Below, piece by piece: positions 1-11,789 of a stretch of DNA of 64,000 bases (positions are counted from its first letter, which is position 1; each line of letters starts with the position of its first letter). Below the pieces are notes generated by a model. It ran no database searches, was not told the origin of the DNA, and saw only the letters and a list, made by a program, of their open reading frames with translations. This stretch comes from Strongylocentrotus purpuratus (lineage: Eukaryota; Echinodermata; Echinoidea; Camarodonta; Strongylocentrotidae). The DNA lies in contig NW_022145605.1 in assembly GCF_000002235.5 (NCBI RefSeq), forward strand, positions 186,001 to 250,000. The letters are read 5' to 3'. A program made the position numbers and the translations under genes.

Positions 1-243
1 GGCATGGAAGACAGTAAATAATGCTTATTACAATACTAAATTACAACGAGATTAATAATAATGGTAAAATCAATCAATGATCTACTAATTTAGACATTTT
101 AAAATTTTAAAATAAAAAAAAAACCATTAGTAATTAATAGCTGTTTCCGATCTTTGATTCTTTTTGTGCATTTGGGGTTTTGTTTTACTTTGTTTTGTTT
201 TGTTTTGTTTGAAACGTGTATTTCCTTTACATTTCTCGTAAAG

Positions 244-3200
244 GAATTCTTTTCCCGACTGTTCGGAGAGCTGTTCAATGTTAAGAAGCATTCCATCTTC
301 AAGAAACTCAACGATTCTCCTTCGTGTACGACATTGTGGTTTAACAAGGTCATTATCGAAACCAAATTTCCATCTCGGAAGTTCAGTACAGTACCCATTA
401 TTACTTATCTCAATATATTGTTAATGTAAGTTGATTATAGCTATTGCTGGTGACAACGGGTGGTTGGCAGCCGGGGAACACAATAGTATTTGCCCCCCCC
501 CCCCCTCCTCCTCCCTCTAAATCTCTCTCTTTAAAGTACGTTTTCTGTATAGAAACTTCCACATGTAAATTAAATGGTTTGCTTGATTTAAACTTCAATG
601 CTATTGCACTAATACTGTAATAGTGCCTTTTTTTTTTACCCCCCCCCCCAATATAAAAGCCTTCCTTGCTCACCCCAGAGTTACTTTCGAAAATCTATCG
701 ACATTGTCGTCTGTTCATGAATTTATTGGTTTTTAATCTGATTACTCGACCATGAGTAATTAAGACCTGTGGCCCAGTTTCCAGTGAGTGGGTTCGATAC
801 TCAGGCAGGCAAGCTCCCGGCCCCTCCACTCAGTGTTATTTAGGGTACGCATGTTCCCTCCTTTTGAAAACACCCCCTAAGTCCGTTGTGTAAAGTCGTT
901 TTTGTGTACTACGAGCCGGACTTTGGTGCGTGAAAAGTACCCCTTTACCGGACATTTTGGTAACACACATGGTATCTCTCCGTTCACGGAGTGGGGGGGG
1001 GGGGGTGGTGGGGGCAAGCTAGTGTCCAAACGGGATCAAAATCTTGACTTTATAACCAAAAAGTTACAAACTATTTATTACCATGAGTACTAACCAATAT
1101 TTTGCGTCCCCCCTCCATATACATAATGTTTGTTGGCCAAGAAAAAATATGCCTTGTCAATTGGGAAATAGTGTGCACCATCATTCGGATCAAAACACCA
1201 TGCAATAAAAGTTTGTATTCTTCTATATTTAAAATTTTAACATAGGATTCTAAGGACCTGGACAAATTACGATCAGTCGGGACGCTGTTCGCTCTGATGT
1301 TCTACAATAAGGTCATCGTCACAATGCCGTTTCCATTTCTTTTCTACAAGAAACTGCTTGGAACTAGGTACACACCCAATCAACAATTTTTAATTTAATC
1401 GCAGAAAGACAAGGAAGTTATGTGTCTCTAATATTTGGGGGCCAGGGGGTACAAAGTTCTTCATTCTTTTGCAATTTTTGTTCCCATTTCGTACTATTTT
1501 CATTTGTATTCTCGAACTAGAGAGCTCATTGATAAATTTTTCCATTATTTTAAAAACATTTCAAAATGATTGTAAGTTCTTGCGAACTAAGACGAGATCG
1601 GGCTTTCCCGACTTGTTTCTCCGATTACCTTATGAGTTGTATACCGAGTTTGTTGGACAGATAGCTCGATGTCCAACTCCACAAGCTCTTGGATAGAACA
1701 TACCAAAGAATGATTACATGCATAATATTATAAATAAATGGATCTGGAATACATTGAATGTAAGAGCTAGCTAATGAATAGAGAAAGGGGGAGAGAGAAG
1801 AGAGGTGGAAGAGAAAGAGAGAAAGGGAGAGAGAGATAGAGAAAGAGAGAAGAGAAGAAAAAAAGAGAGAGAGAGATAGAGAAAGAGAGAGAGATAGAGA
1901 GACAGACAGAGACAGAGACAGAGATAAACAGAGAGAGAGAAAGAAAGATGAGGATGCATTGCTGATTATATACAGTTTATTCTAAATTATTCTTTAGTTA
2001 TTAACTGTAGCTTGTCACGCCAGGTGACCAGAGAAATAATACGACTCTATTTTAACAATATTCAGCCCATCCAGTTTGGAAGATCTGAAACTACTAGATC
2101 CCGGGATGGCGAAGGGCATGGAAACATTGCTAGAGGCGAGTGACTTTGAGCTTTCCGACTACAGATTTACAGTCGATGGACCGGTGAACGAACCGGAGAT
2201 CGAACTCAAACCAGGAGGCAAAAACGAGGTCGTGACCACGTCAAATGTGTAAGTGCAGTACGACCTAGTCAGAAAGATTTATACCGTTGTGTGTTTTAAA
2301 ACTTCTACATTGGACATATCGATGTGGTCGTGGAAGTATATGAATTATGGTTCACTTTGTCTTGGAATGTAATTAAAAAAACGTCCCTGAATTGTTTATT
2401 ACAAATTATCTACATTAAATTCCTTTGTGAATACTAGTTCTAGAATTATTAGATAATAGATTTCATACTAATGCCAAACATCATTTCAAAACAAATGTCA
2501 CATACCATTTGGAGTTTATAGCTTTAATTTTGACAGTTAAAAAGTGCCTTTCTTGTATAAATTTGGCACTCGATTTCGAGATTTCCACCCCCTATATTGA
2601 TTATGGTATCCTGAGAAGTAATTTTGACCAATAAAAGAGATGCTTATAAATAAAGACTGTATTATCTTAACTCCCATTTCCAACCAAAACCTGAAAATGA
2701 AGTGAATCCTGAAGTCTTATTGGCTTTCAATGGAAATATTTCTTTTATTTTTCGAATCCCAGTCCAGAGTACATTGAGCTTTACGCCAGGCACTACACAG
2801 CGTCCTCCCAGTTCGATGTATTCAGTGAGAGTTTTCGGAGTATGTTCGGTCGTTTAAGTCTGCACAAACGTTTCGCACCGCAAGAGCTGATGTCATTATT
2901 TCAAGGAGGGGAATATGATTGGAAGGCCTTTCAAGAAGTGAGCTCCTCTTCTTTAATTTGTTTATAAAAATCTTCTCTCATCAACGCACTTTAAAATCCA
3001 CAAATGTAGAAAATTAATCTACTTCAAAGCAAAATATCTTGATTTTTGTTTACATAATGCAAAGTTAGTAGGTGCTTTTAGATTTAATAGAAGACAATTT
3101 ATTTCAAGAAGATAAAACAAAGATAATACACGCTGTATACTTAAAGTTTGTTTCTTGAGAAATAAATTTGAAATTGAGTTTATTTTTTTGTGGCACAAAT

Positions 3201-4684
3201 CAATTATCTTTTCTTTGTTTTCGTTGTTGCTGTTGTTCATTTTCGTGTTTTAATTTGCTCTTCTCTGCACAGAGCTTTGGTTATGATGAGAAAGGCTACA
3301 CAGCAAACCATCGCGTGGTCAAGATGTTTTGGTCAGTGTTCCATGGTGATCTCACTGAGGGTGACAAAAGAGACTTTCTGAGTAAGTCAAATCTCCACTG
3401 GTGATCGTTGACCGACAAAGGTCTAACTGTATGTAAATAGACGTACCTACATGTATAGCACAGTGCTGTATGAAAAATAGATAGTATAAAGACGATCAGT
3501 CACTTCGTCGTGTTTGAACGTATGGCATTGATAATACCTTTTAAAACGTCCTGTGACAAGACAAAATAATATTGTGCTGCTTTGGCATCTTTTTTGTCAT
3601 TTTGACATGCATGGTGTTACTTTCAAGACACTGATAGTGTCACTGTGACAAGATGATAATAACCTAGTCATGTCTTTCACTCTGCATGTTTCAGGGCACA
3701 TTGCTTTCATGATCCACCAACTACCTTTGATTATGTCGGAAGGCACTCTTTTTTTCCAAAAGTAATAAAAGGTTTGAAATTCAGAAAAAAAAAAAATCCC
3801 ATACCAGGTGTGGTCATAATTCCGAAAATGAAATAGAGTTCATTCTCCGAAAGTTCATAATTCTTAACAAATTATATAGGGTTCTATGTCATTTTCGGAA
3901 TTAGAAACGTTCAAATTCATGGAAATTATGAGCCCTATTTCATTTTCCGAAATACGAACCTTCCGAATTGTTAACCTTCAGAGTAAGAGACTTTCTGATT
4001 TATGAGCCTTAAAGGTAAAGACCAGTATTGGAAACGCCCCAATTTCAAAAAATGAAATGGAAGCTCTCATTACCAATCATGTGAAAGAATATGTTTTGAC
4101 TAATACATGATGATGAAAAATTTGCCGGGAAACCGCCTACTAATTCATATATTTGGTAAATTTGTTTCTCTCATGGTCTGTGAGAGATATAGGGTAGTCC
4201 CATATACATCTTTCTGTGTATAGTGCTTGTAACTTTACGAAGAATGGGCCAAATTTCTTATCATTTTGATGATTCCAGAACCTTGCAGATGCTAGATGCT
4301 AGATGATCAACCTTTTCTGATCGATTCCACAACGTTTCTTTTACAATGCAATCGCATGACCAGAACTCGTCTTTACCTTTAATAAGAAAAATGGACAATG
4401 ACCGATTATTCATCTTCTAATGCAAATTGTTTTCAGGAGTCATGACAGGTGCTGACCATGTCCCCATTGGTGGAATCCAGGAGGTTAGACCTAGGATGTG
4501 GCCAATGGGAGGAGACAAAGATTGTAAGGGGAAACCCCCGAAGGACATGTGCCCTGAAGTGAATACATGTCATGGTTTTGTCGTGCTCCATCTCCCGAAG
4601 TACAGGAAAAGAGAGCATCTAAAAGAACGACTCATGAAGCTAATAGAGATGAAAGGGCATGGATTTCATAAAATACCAGAATAA
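244..4684 (+). CDS. HECT-type E3 ubiquitin ligase, C-terminal six exons (HERC-like)
   Basis: Six exons join in phase: 244-348, 1246-1367, 2066-2248, 2763-2937, 3273-3381 and 4437-4684 (942 nt, 313 codons plus stop). All introns have GT donors and AG acceptors. The product is a HECT domain, which takes ubiquitin from an E2 onto a cysteine and passes it to substrates. Seen: N-lobe segments KEFFSRLFGELF, TLWFNK, VGTLFALMFYNKVIV and FYKKLLG; the LEDLKLLDPGM segment; and the C-lobe MTGADHVPIGG, NTC and LPKY...LKERLMKLI. The likely catalytic Cys is codon 4568-4570. HERC-type proteins usually read HTCFN there; here it is NTCHGF with about two extra residues, and the tail HGFHKIPE is unusual. The first donor was set at 348/349 because the join WFNK|DSKDLD matches family spacing; a stronger-looking GTAAG at 426 would break the frame. 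The 5' part of the gene lies outside the window. The HERC subgroup is a guess; the HECT assignment is firm. Confidence 0.85.
820..1005 (+). repeat. Dispersed repeat in HECT intron 1, second copy inverted at 53.6-53.85 kb
   Basis: Two blocks shared in the same order with the minus strand of 53575-53850: a CTCAGTGTTATTTAGG block followed by GCATGTTCCC, and a TTCACGGAGTGGGGGG block that runs into a poly-G tract. The middle parts differ. No target duplication was found, so the class is unknown. Confidence 0.5.
1785..1950. repeat. (GA)n-rich simple repeat in HECT intron 2
   Basis: About 165 bp made almost only of GAGA, GAAA and GACA steps on the plus strand. The long open frame on the other strand is a by-product of this composition. 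Confidence 0.85.
4013..4378. mobile_element. MITE with TTAA target duplication (Kolobok or piggyBac type)
   Basis: TTAA at 4009-4012 and again at 4379-4382 flanks inverted ends AGGTAAAGACCAGT and ACTCGTCTTTACCT. There is no coding capacity. The element is 366 bp and sits in the last HECT intron, its right end 54 bp before the final exon. Related pieces lie at 57326-57618 and 59256-59345. A TTAA duplication fits Kolobok or piggyBac; the end sequence alone does not settle which. Confidence 0.75.
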
Positions 4685-4812
4685 ACCTTGGACTGTCGTA
4701 AAGACTTTAACAGTCTCGTATTCGGACATTGACTTATTATAAATCAATATATAATATCTTAGTTAAAGAAAAAAATTCAAAACTGGTTAATGAATTGTCC
4801 TGTTGGGTCAAT

Positions 4813-4818
4813 GAATAA
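4813..4818 (+). promoter_or_regulatory. Poly(A) signal AATAAA of the HECT gene
   Basis: The first canonical AATAAA lies about 130 nt past the stop of the HECT gene and is followed by A-rich sequence. It is the natural end of that transcript. Confidence 0.55.
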
Positions 4819-7158
4819 AGAAAAAGTTAAGAAATTGTATGGAATCCTATCTGTCATACGCGGTGGCACTAAATTCGGTCACAGCGACAAATCGACCTAT
4901 TTTGGGCCACTGGGAATAATGTAATTGAAAACTTTGTTTTGTTTGGTATTGGTCTCGTTTGTGTGACTGAGCTGAGACAACATACGACATAAACAAAGAA
5001 TGGAATATATTGAAATGCCTGTCATTTTCTGCATCATACATAAATAACATGATCCATCGTTTTAATTGAATTGAATTGAATTGTACAACATTAGACTTTC
5101 TATTATTTAGAAGATTCGGTCGGTTTTTGTTTTCAAAGTGGCCTATATCGTGTAGTTTTATGCATTTTGAATCATAGCATTCAAATGACTATCCATTCAA
5201 GTTGTCTGAGATGGAGGATATGGTAGTTATTAAGATTAAGTTTTGTTGTTTGTTTCCTCAATCGTAATTGTTGAGTGCGCTTCGCTATCACAATATAAAC
5301 ATGTAACGAAGGCAACAACAAGGCGACTATGAGGATGATGAGGATAAGAAAAAGATAAAGACAAAGTTAGACAAGTTTTGGTTGCCCTTACAAGATGCTC
5401 ATCCATTTTATATTTCTAGTACTTTGGCACAGCAGAGCACACTGACATAATACATGTATAGCTGAATACAACCAGCTAGTCCATGAAATTGAGGTAAGCA
5501 ACAAGTAGAAGTTAACCAGAAAACAGACTACAGAAATTACTGCATTTTCACAGTAGATCTGGTTATGAGATGGTAACGAAGGATTTGATTAAATTTGATG
5601 TAATAACAAGTTGCTCAGACGGTGTCAAACATGTCTTGTCTAGGTGAGGTTATAATCACATGGATATGCAATATGTAAAATATAACTAATTTTGATGATT
5701 GCGAATAAAATCATAGATTTTAAGACAGATTGTATTGCAGCAATACGCCGATTTGCACATGTATATATATATGAGAAAATAATGTCAGATGTGCACCGTA
5801 AGCTTTAATTTTTCCTCTGCGTCGTACAGAGTACTACACTAAACAATTATACACTGATGGCGTACTAAAAGTGTTGTATATTCTCGCAGTTATGTATATA
5901 TATACTTCATTAAACTGATAATCCATATGAAAATATCTTTCAACAATTATTTTTTATCATCGTGTATTTTTCTCCACAAGGCGCCATGTAGGCCTATTGT
6001 CTTGTGAGACATAGGCGCGGTTTCTTCACGATGATTTTTATAATTCAAATATAATTATAATTATGATTGAATGTAAATGTCATTTTGGATTAAGAAATTG
6101 TCATTGCTTGTATGTGGTTATGGGGGAATACAACATTTGAATGCCAAATGGTTCACTGAAATTCGTTTTTTTTTTTTTTTTTTTTTTATTTTTTATTTTT
6201 TTTTTATAGAAGCATTTAGGTTTTTAACTAACAGATTTACTATACTAAATCGTAAACGTTTTTCATGAACTTTGTTTATTATTTTTTCGTAATCATGACA
6301 AAAAGTATTGAATATTAAAACTTTGAATTGAATTGAATTAAATCGAATCGAATTGAATTGAATTTAATAGAATTGAATTGTAAGATAAATACGATTTAAT
6401 TGTATACATTTTAGGGAATCCAGCCTTCTTTCTCGACCCTTAGTGAGCACTCATTTTTGTTTTTGTCCCCGAAAATTTGATTTTGTTTTCTTCTTTCTTT
6501 TTTGTGCTCAAGAGGGGGGGGGGGGGGGGGGGGGGGTTGTCCCATTTTTAAAATCTTTTTTATTCTCAACGAGGAGGGAACAGGGTAAGTGCCCAGTATT
6601 CTTTTGTAACTCAACACCCCCCCCCCTTGAACACAGACAAGAAACAAAAATTGACGTTAACCCAGACGTATGAATCATATTTGATTGATACACGTCTGTA
6701 AAAACACAATTACACACAATGGCAAAGCTTGATAATGCTTTACCAGTACCTTTATTGGACTTCTTCTAGCGACCAAACACGTAGAAATAAAACCAAACAA
6801 ACAAATAAACATCATCTGTCCAATCATTAGTGAGCTTTTTCTTGTAGTTGTTAATGTGTGTTTTTATGTTACCTATATTCAATCTTTTTTTCCTTTTTCT
6901 TATTAATATCAATTTGAGTTGAATTATTGCAAATGCCATGTATATTTTTACCTTAGTATGTATGTTTTAAATTCCTTTAAAAAAATTTATTGTACATGTT
7001 CTGGGAGAGCAGGTCCAGAAATTGACTTGAAATGAGACCACCCTTTTGAAATAATACGATGTACTAAAATAAACAAGTCAACGCACAGCGTAGTATCCCC
7101 TCGCAGGGTACAAATGGCCTATACGTCAGAACACGTTACCTCCATTGGACTGTACTAC
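4819..7158. other. Intergenic stretch with simple repeats only
   Basis: No gene was recognised. It contains TTGAA/GAATT minisatellite-like patches at about 5062-5082 and 6326-6380, a long T-rich tract at about 6166-6206, a poly-G run of more than 20 at about 6513-6536 and a poly-C run near 6617. The short open frames here are low-complexity. Confidence 0.6.
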
Positions 7159-7248
7159 AGGTTTTCCCGGCCAATTTCGTAAAAGCAGCAGTCAATTTCA
7201 TTAACGTGCAGTGGCGTAGACAGGTTCGTACACCTGAGGGGGATGACT

Positions 7249-7700
7249 CAGGGGCGGATCTAGCTTTTTGCTAAGGGGGGGGGTGACCAAAATAATGACG
7301 ATGCGAAGCATCGTCCACGAGCCGCGAAGCGGCGAGCCGATTTTTTGGGGGGTGTTTATTTGAACCCCGTAAGTGATGTTTTCCTGGATTCTATTAACAC
7401 AATGGAGACCATAAAAAGCAGTGCATGATAACGTCTTTTTAAATCAAGTAACAGTTAAATACACAGTTATATCCAGAGTTATCATGTGTTTGGTTAAGTT
7501 ACCAGATGAGTTGAATATCTTCTCACAATATTTGCACTTGAAAGGGTTTCTCTCCAGCGTGCGTTCTTTTTTCTTTCTTTTTTTCTTTTTTTTTCTTCTT
7601 TTTTTTCCTTTTTTGTTTTGTTTGTTTTTTGGGCCGCCCAAGGGGGGGGGGGGGGGGGTTAAACCCCCTAAACCCCCCCCCCCCCGTAGGTCCGCGCCTG
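7249..7700. mobile_element. Nested hAT-like MITE carrying a zinc-finger fragment
   Basis: Inverted ends CAGGGGCGGATCTAGC and GTAGGTCCGCGCCTG, each close to long G or C runs. The 8 bases on either side do not match, so either the duplication has decayed or an end is misplaced. Its minus strand holds the C2H2 finger scrap at about 7475-7567. Confidence 0.6.
7475..7567 (-). pseudogene. C2H2 zinc-finger gene fragment inside a MITE
   Basis: Reading the minus strand gives a HAGEKPF linker and then, one base out of frame, FKCKYCEKIF, NSSGNLTKHM and ITLD. This is the C-x2-C, F, L, H pattern of one C2H2 finger with its TGEKPF-type linker. The frame slips between linker and finger, and the expected second histidine is not seen, so it is not functional. 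It was probably picked up from a host or transposon zinc-finger gene by the surrounding MITE. Confidence 0.6.
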
Positions 7701-8385
7701 TTTAATCTTGTGGTTATCTTAAGATAACCACAAAATACTTTTTACCGTCTGAATTGGCTTTCACCATGTGAATGCGGCTAATAACAATAAACACAATTAC
7801 AATAATGATGAGGATTATTATTATCATCATCATAATTATTATTATTATTAATATTATAATTGTTATCATTATTATTACTATTATTATCATCATTATGACT
7901 TATTAAGTAAGCAAATATCATTCCTCAAAACCTGGGGGGGATGATTGTACATGCCATCCCCTCCACCTTGTGAGGTGGGGGGGATGCATCCCCCTCATCC
8001 CCCCCGTTGTCTACGCCCCTGTTAACGTGCATTCATGTTCGAAAAAATTTCTCCACTCGTTGCTCCCCTGTTTCATTTTTAAACTTGTTGCATTCAATTT
8101 CGTTTCGAGTCACCGAATTTTCTAAACATGCACATTCAAATTAAAGCTTGGTTCAGTCAATTTGGAAATGCGTAAGGGTCATTCAATTTCGCCAATGTTG
8201 AGTGGGAGGTGAATTCTTTGGCGAAATGCGGTTTCATATTCGTGTATGGGCAACCTCTTTCGCAAACTAGACCTCATAATCAAAGTATGAGGCTGGATGT
8301 TCATTCGGATATTCAGTATTTCATGTTCATTTGTTTATTCTTTTTCTCTATGATCTTTTCTGATATGATTTCACATTATACAATC

Positions 8386-8645
8386 TTCTTATTTGTCTGA
8401 TATATTTATATTGCATTTTATGTTTTCTCTTTCTTTCGACATTCTTTATTTTTGTTGAAACATCTCTTTACTCATATCTTCAAATAATTTTTCATTATAA
8501 CTGCCTTAGGGGTTATTTTTTAAATGGTTTGTTTTGATCAATCTTGAATTTAACATCTTTTTCTTTATTCATCATTGTATTTTGTTTCCATCATGTCCAT
8601 GTCTATTAAACCTGAACTCTACCTATACTACAAGATCTGTTTATA
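8386..8645. repeat. Direct repeat A, copy 1 (copy 2 at 9560-9850)
   Basis: About 260 bp beginning CTTATTTGTCTGATATATTT and ending near CTGAACTCTACCT is repeated in the same order at 9560-9850 with small differences. Copy 1 lies inside the foldback element and copy 2 directly precedes the first Helitron-like element. Confidence 0.75.
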
Positions 8646-9154
8646 TATAGCTTGTGCTTAGAAGAGAATTCACAAATTGTGCACCTTCTCTGTGGACATG
8701 CAGTTACCTGTGCAATGACAGAACGAATACGCATCTCATTTTCCCAAGTAAACTTTGCATAAAACTATTCAAACAGAAGTATATTAAGTGACAAATTAAC
8801 ATCAAATGAAAAGCAATGCACAAATGTCTCATAAGTATGCCTAATCACGAAATTGAATGTATGAAGACATACCACCGTCTGTCCGGCGCGAATTTGAATG
8901 CTCTTTGCACGCTTTTCTAAATTGAATGCTCGTTTTGCACGTCTCCGTGGCAAGAGTATGAAATCGCTTGCTACTAAATCAAATTGAATGACGCAATTAG
9001 CTTTTTGAATGTTGATCTACATAGTCATTCAATTTCGCACGAACTTGAATGAACGTAACGTAAATACGGATGCTAATTTTACGAAGTTGGGCGGGAAAAC
9101 CTATATTATATTACTAGGCAAGGAAGTTAACCACATTTGCGCATATATAATTAG

Positions 9155-9555
9155 GTGTTTTTGCATATTTAATGGGCTGTGAACTTTCACCTTTGACCTA
9201 CATACTCAGAAATCGAACTTAGGCTGTACCTGTATTTTGATACCATGTACCTTCATATTAGTTTTATTAAAATTCGTCAAACATTACTGAAGTTATCAAA
9301 TGGAAACCAGATTCGCATATTTAATGAGCTATAACATTTGACCTACATACTCCGAAATCGAACTTAGGCTGTGTTTTGATACCATGAACCTTCATATCAA
9401 ATTTCATTAAAATCCGTCAAACAATACTAAAGTTATGGATCGAAAACCAGATTCGCATATTTAATGAGCTATGACCTTTGACCTTCGACCTACGTTCTCC
9501 TAAATCGAACTTGGCCTGTATTTTTATATCTTGTACCTTCATATCAAATTTCATT
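9155..9555. repeat. Tandem repeat, about 145 bp, three units
   Basis: GCATATTTAATG recurs at about 9162, 9315 and 9456, each followed by a block containing TTTGACCT, CGAACTT and ACCTTCATAT. Units differ by small indels. No open frame. Confidence 0.7.
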
Positions 9556-9559
9556 AAAT

Positions 9560-9850
9560 ACCATCTTCTTATTTGTCTGATATATTTATATTGCATTTTA
9601 TGTTTTCTCTTTCTTTCGACATTCTTTATTTTTGTTGAAATATCTCTTTATTCATATCTTCATATTTGTCATTATACATGTCTTTGAGGTTATTCTTTAA
9701 ATGGTTTGTTTTGATCAATCTTGATTGAGTAGGTGATCTTTCTATCTTTTCATTTAACATCTTTTTCTTTATTCATCATCGTATTTTGTTTCCATCATGT
9801 CCATGTCTATTAAAGCTGAACTCTACCTCTGTCCAGGATCTTTTTATATA
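9560..9850. repeat. Direct repeat A, copy 2
   Basis: Second copy of the 8386-8645 block. It ends at the T-rich stretch into which the first Helitron-like element (9853) is inserted. Confidence 0.75.
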
Positions 9851-9852
9851 AT

Positions 9853-11770
9853 TAGGTGGTCTGTCGATGACAGATCACCTATTGATTTCGTTAGAATTTT
9901 CTTTCTTTATTCTTTATTCTTTATTCTTTATTCTTTATTTATTTTTATTTATTCCGTACACTTTTTTTGTGTATACGTTTACTCGAACTCGACCTGGTCA
10001 ATTTCCTTCAAATTTCTGCTAGTCATCAGGCCCTATGATATGAAGTTCCCGAAACCTTTTTCAAGTTCATGGGGTCATCGTGACGTCATCCAGGCGCCAT
10101 TTTGTAAAAATCAGGTCATTATCATATCTCGATAACGAGTTATCAAAAATCAACCATATTTGGTATACATCAACTTCAGGTCAAAGGTCAACGAAAAATG
10201 TCAAAAATTTTTGAGCGCGCACCTCGACGCGCACGTACGCGCGCATTAAAATTTAAAAATGGTCAAATTCGTTCCAAATTAATTTTGCATACGTTTCAGG
10301 CCATTTTAAGCATTTTCAAAATTTGCGCGCGCGTAATTATGCGCGCGCGTTTCCGCGCGTATCCGCGCGTCTTGGCATTTTGCAACATAGAATCGCCAAT
10401 TTTTTTCTGTTATCATATTTATTACATTTTTCCAAGCATTTTGATACCTTGTTTACCTGTTTCCGACCAGTAATACCGCAATTAGCGGCTGTCAAAGTTG
10501 AACGCACGCGCCGACCTGCGCTATCTGTATCCACAATACATGGGCAAAAACATGCCTATACAAAATTCATTTTAACTCTTCAGAATTGATAGATAACCCC
10601 CAATTTCTTTCATATTTAAATAGATTATGAGTTGGAGGTATGATTTCATGTCTCATTTGACCCTCAATTAACTCATGACGTCATCATAATGGCCTCCGAA
10701 CTCAAAATTTCAATTTGCATATTATGACGTCAGCAGATTTTTGGAAAATTGATTGTATCTCTGTAAATATTAATCAATTTTGTTTCAAATTTTGATATGT
10801 TCTACCTGAGAATATTCTCTACAAATACAGTCACCACGAATTTTCATTTTGACAATGGTATCATGGCGTATTTTTGCGATTAAAGGAGGCATGTCAATTT
10901 TTTACATTTTGCGTGTATTCTCTATGGGACATGACTTTTTCTCAAAACTGGATTCTACATTCTCGTCTTTTGCGAGCAATATCTCCGTCGTTGTATCTTT
11001 GTTTACGCTGAGCTTTGAGTATGTTGTAGCTGAGACAATAAGCTATCACAAATGTGCCCTTTATTTTGAGATCAGATGCCGGGATCATGCTCATATTTCA
11101 CTTACAAAGTGGGATTTGAGAATTCAGTTTTCAGTTTACGTGTAATCTCTATTGGAAATGTTTTGGTATATCGGTAACGCACTTGACTTCCGACCTCGAG
11201 GTCCCTGGTTCGAGTCCGGGCGTTTCCAACAATTTTTTTTCTTCACTTTTTTTTCTTTTTGACCTTTCACTGTACCATCTCCTTTGAATATTAAAACACG
11301 TACAATCGCAAATAATGTAATAAACAACCATATTTACTTTAATATTACCCTATTATCACTTGATCCATTACTTTTGGCGTGTAATCCTTATGGGAGATGA
11401 CTTTTTCTCAAATCTGGATTCTACATTCTTGTCTTTTGCGAGCAATATCGCCGTTATTTCGGCTTGATTTTTGTTGATTTTGGAGTATGTTGTAGCTGAG
11501 ACTATATACTATCTAAATGTTCTCTCATTTTTTTCAGTCTGATGTCATCGTGGTCTGTTGATGATAATCATCAACATCATCATGATCATCATCATCATCA
11601 TCGTCATCCCCATTACTATCAAGATCATCATCATCATGATCATCATGATGATCATCATTGTTTACATGTCTATATAACTTCTCCCTTTCTCAATATAGTA
11701 AATATTATAATCTATCATAAGACTTGAAGACAGACCACCTTAATCGTCCTCGTGACGATTTAAATTCTAG
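9853..11770 (+). mobile_element. Non-autonomous Helitron/Helentron-like element H1 (complete)
   Basis: Starts TAGGTGGTCTGTC, folding at once with GACAGATCACCT, then a (TTTCTTTATT)n tract. It ends with GACAGACCACC (11729-11739), the inverted start, followed by a hairpin AATCGTC/GACGATT and CTAG at 11767-11770. A terminal repeat placed inside the far end, then hairpin and CTRR, is the pattern of Helitron/Helentron ends; the flanks suggest a T|T target. Inside, in order: CRE-like TGACGTCA at 10081, 10677 and 10725, CG-alternating tracts at about 10211-10370, a tRNA-like block at 11154-11227, two copies of a GCGAGCAATATC module, and an (ATC)n tract at about 11560-11660. Length 1,918 bp, no protein. 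Confidence 0.75.
11154..11227 (+). ncRNA. tRNA-like pol III block, repeated in eight element copies
   Basis: A-box TGGTATATCGG at 11164-11174 and B-box GGTTCGAGTCC at 11207-11217 both fit the tRNA promoter consensus. A T-arm pairs CCTGG with CCGGG, and GGAAATG can pair with CGTTTCC as an acceptor-like stem. A T-run follows, as in pol III termination. No proper anticodon arm folds, so this is tRNA-derived rather than a tRNA gene. Other copies: 13077-13152, 14915-14988, 18341-18414, 19730-19803, 21110-21183, 22658-22731 and 24487-24560. In most of these the acceptor-like stem has one mismatch. Confidence 0.6.
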
Positions 11771-11789
11771 TTCTTTATTCTTTCTTTAT

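Larger units (their letters stand above)
7209..8021. mobile_element. hAT MITE, 8-bp TSD TTAACGTG
   Basis: Ends CAGTGGCGTAGACA and TGTCTACGCCCCTG are inverted repeats. Identical TTAACGTG flanks lie at 7201-7208 and 8022-8029, the 8-bp duplication typical of hAT elements. The interior has G-runs and an (ATT/ATC)n tract at about 7812-7905, and a second hAT-like element is nested at 7249-7700. Confidence 0.88.
7159..9102. mobile_element. Foldback element with repeated CATTCAATTTCG motifs, interrupted by a hAT MITE
   Basis: Left end AGGTTTTCCCGGCCAATTTC recurs inverted at the right end (GAAGTTGGGCGGGAAAACCT at 9083-9102), followed by GTAAAA on both sides. Inside, copies of CATTCAATTTCG lie on the left and its complement GAAATTGAATG on the right, so the subterminal regions form a loose inverted repeat array. 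A hAT MITE (7209-8021) is inserted in the left arm. No transposase was seen. I could not identify a target duplication, so the superfamily is open. Confidence 0.6.

Noticed and set aside
426-430. GTAAG at 426 as the donor of the first visible HECT exon
   Set aside because: It would add residues unlike HECT and put the next exon out of frame; the GT at 349 keeps phase and family spacing.
1771-1959. Leu/Ser-rich frame on the minus strand
   Set aside because: It is the complement of a (GA)n tract.
11136-11331. Recurring frames with SNQGPRGRKSSALP or LEPGTSRSEV peptides
   Set aside because: They are translations of the tRNA-like block on the other strand and move with the repeat; no gene is supported.
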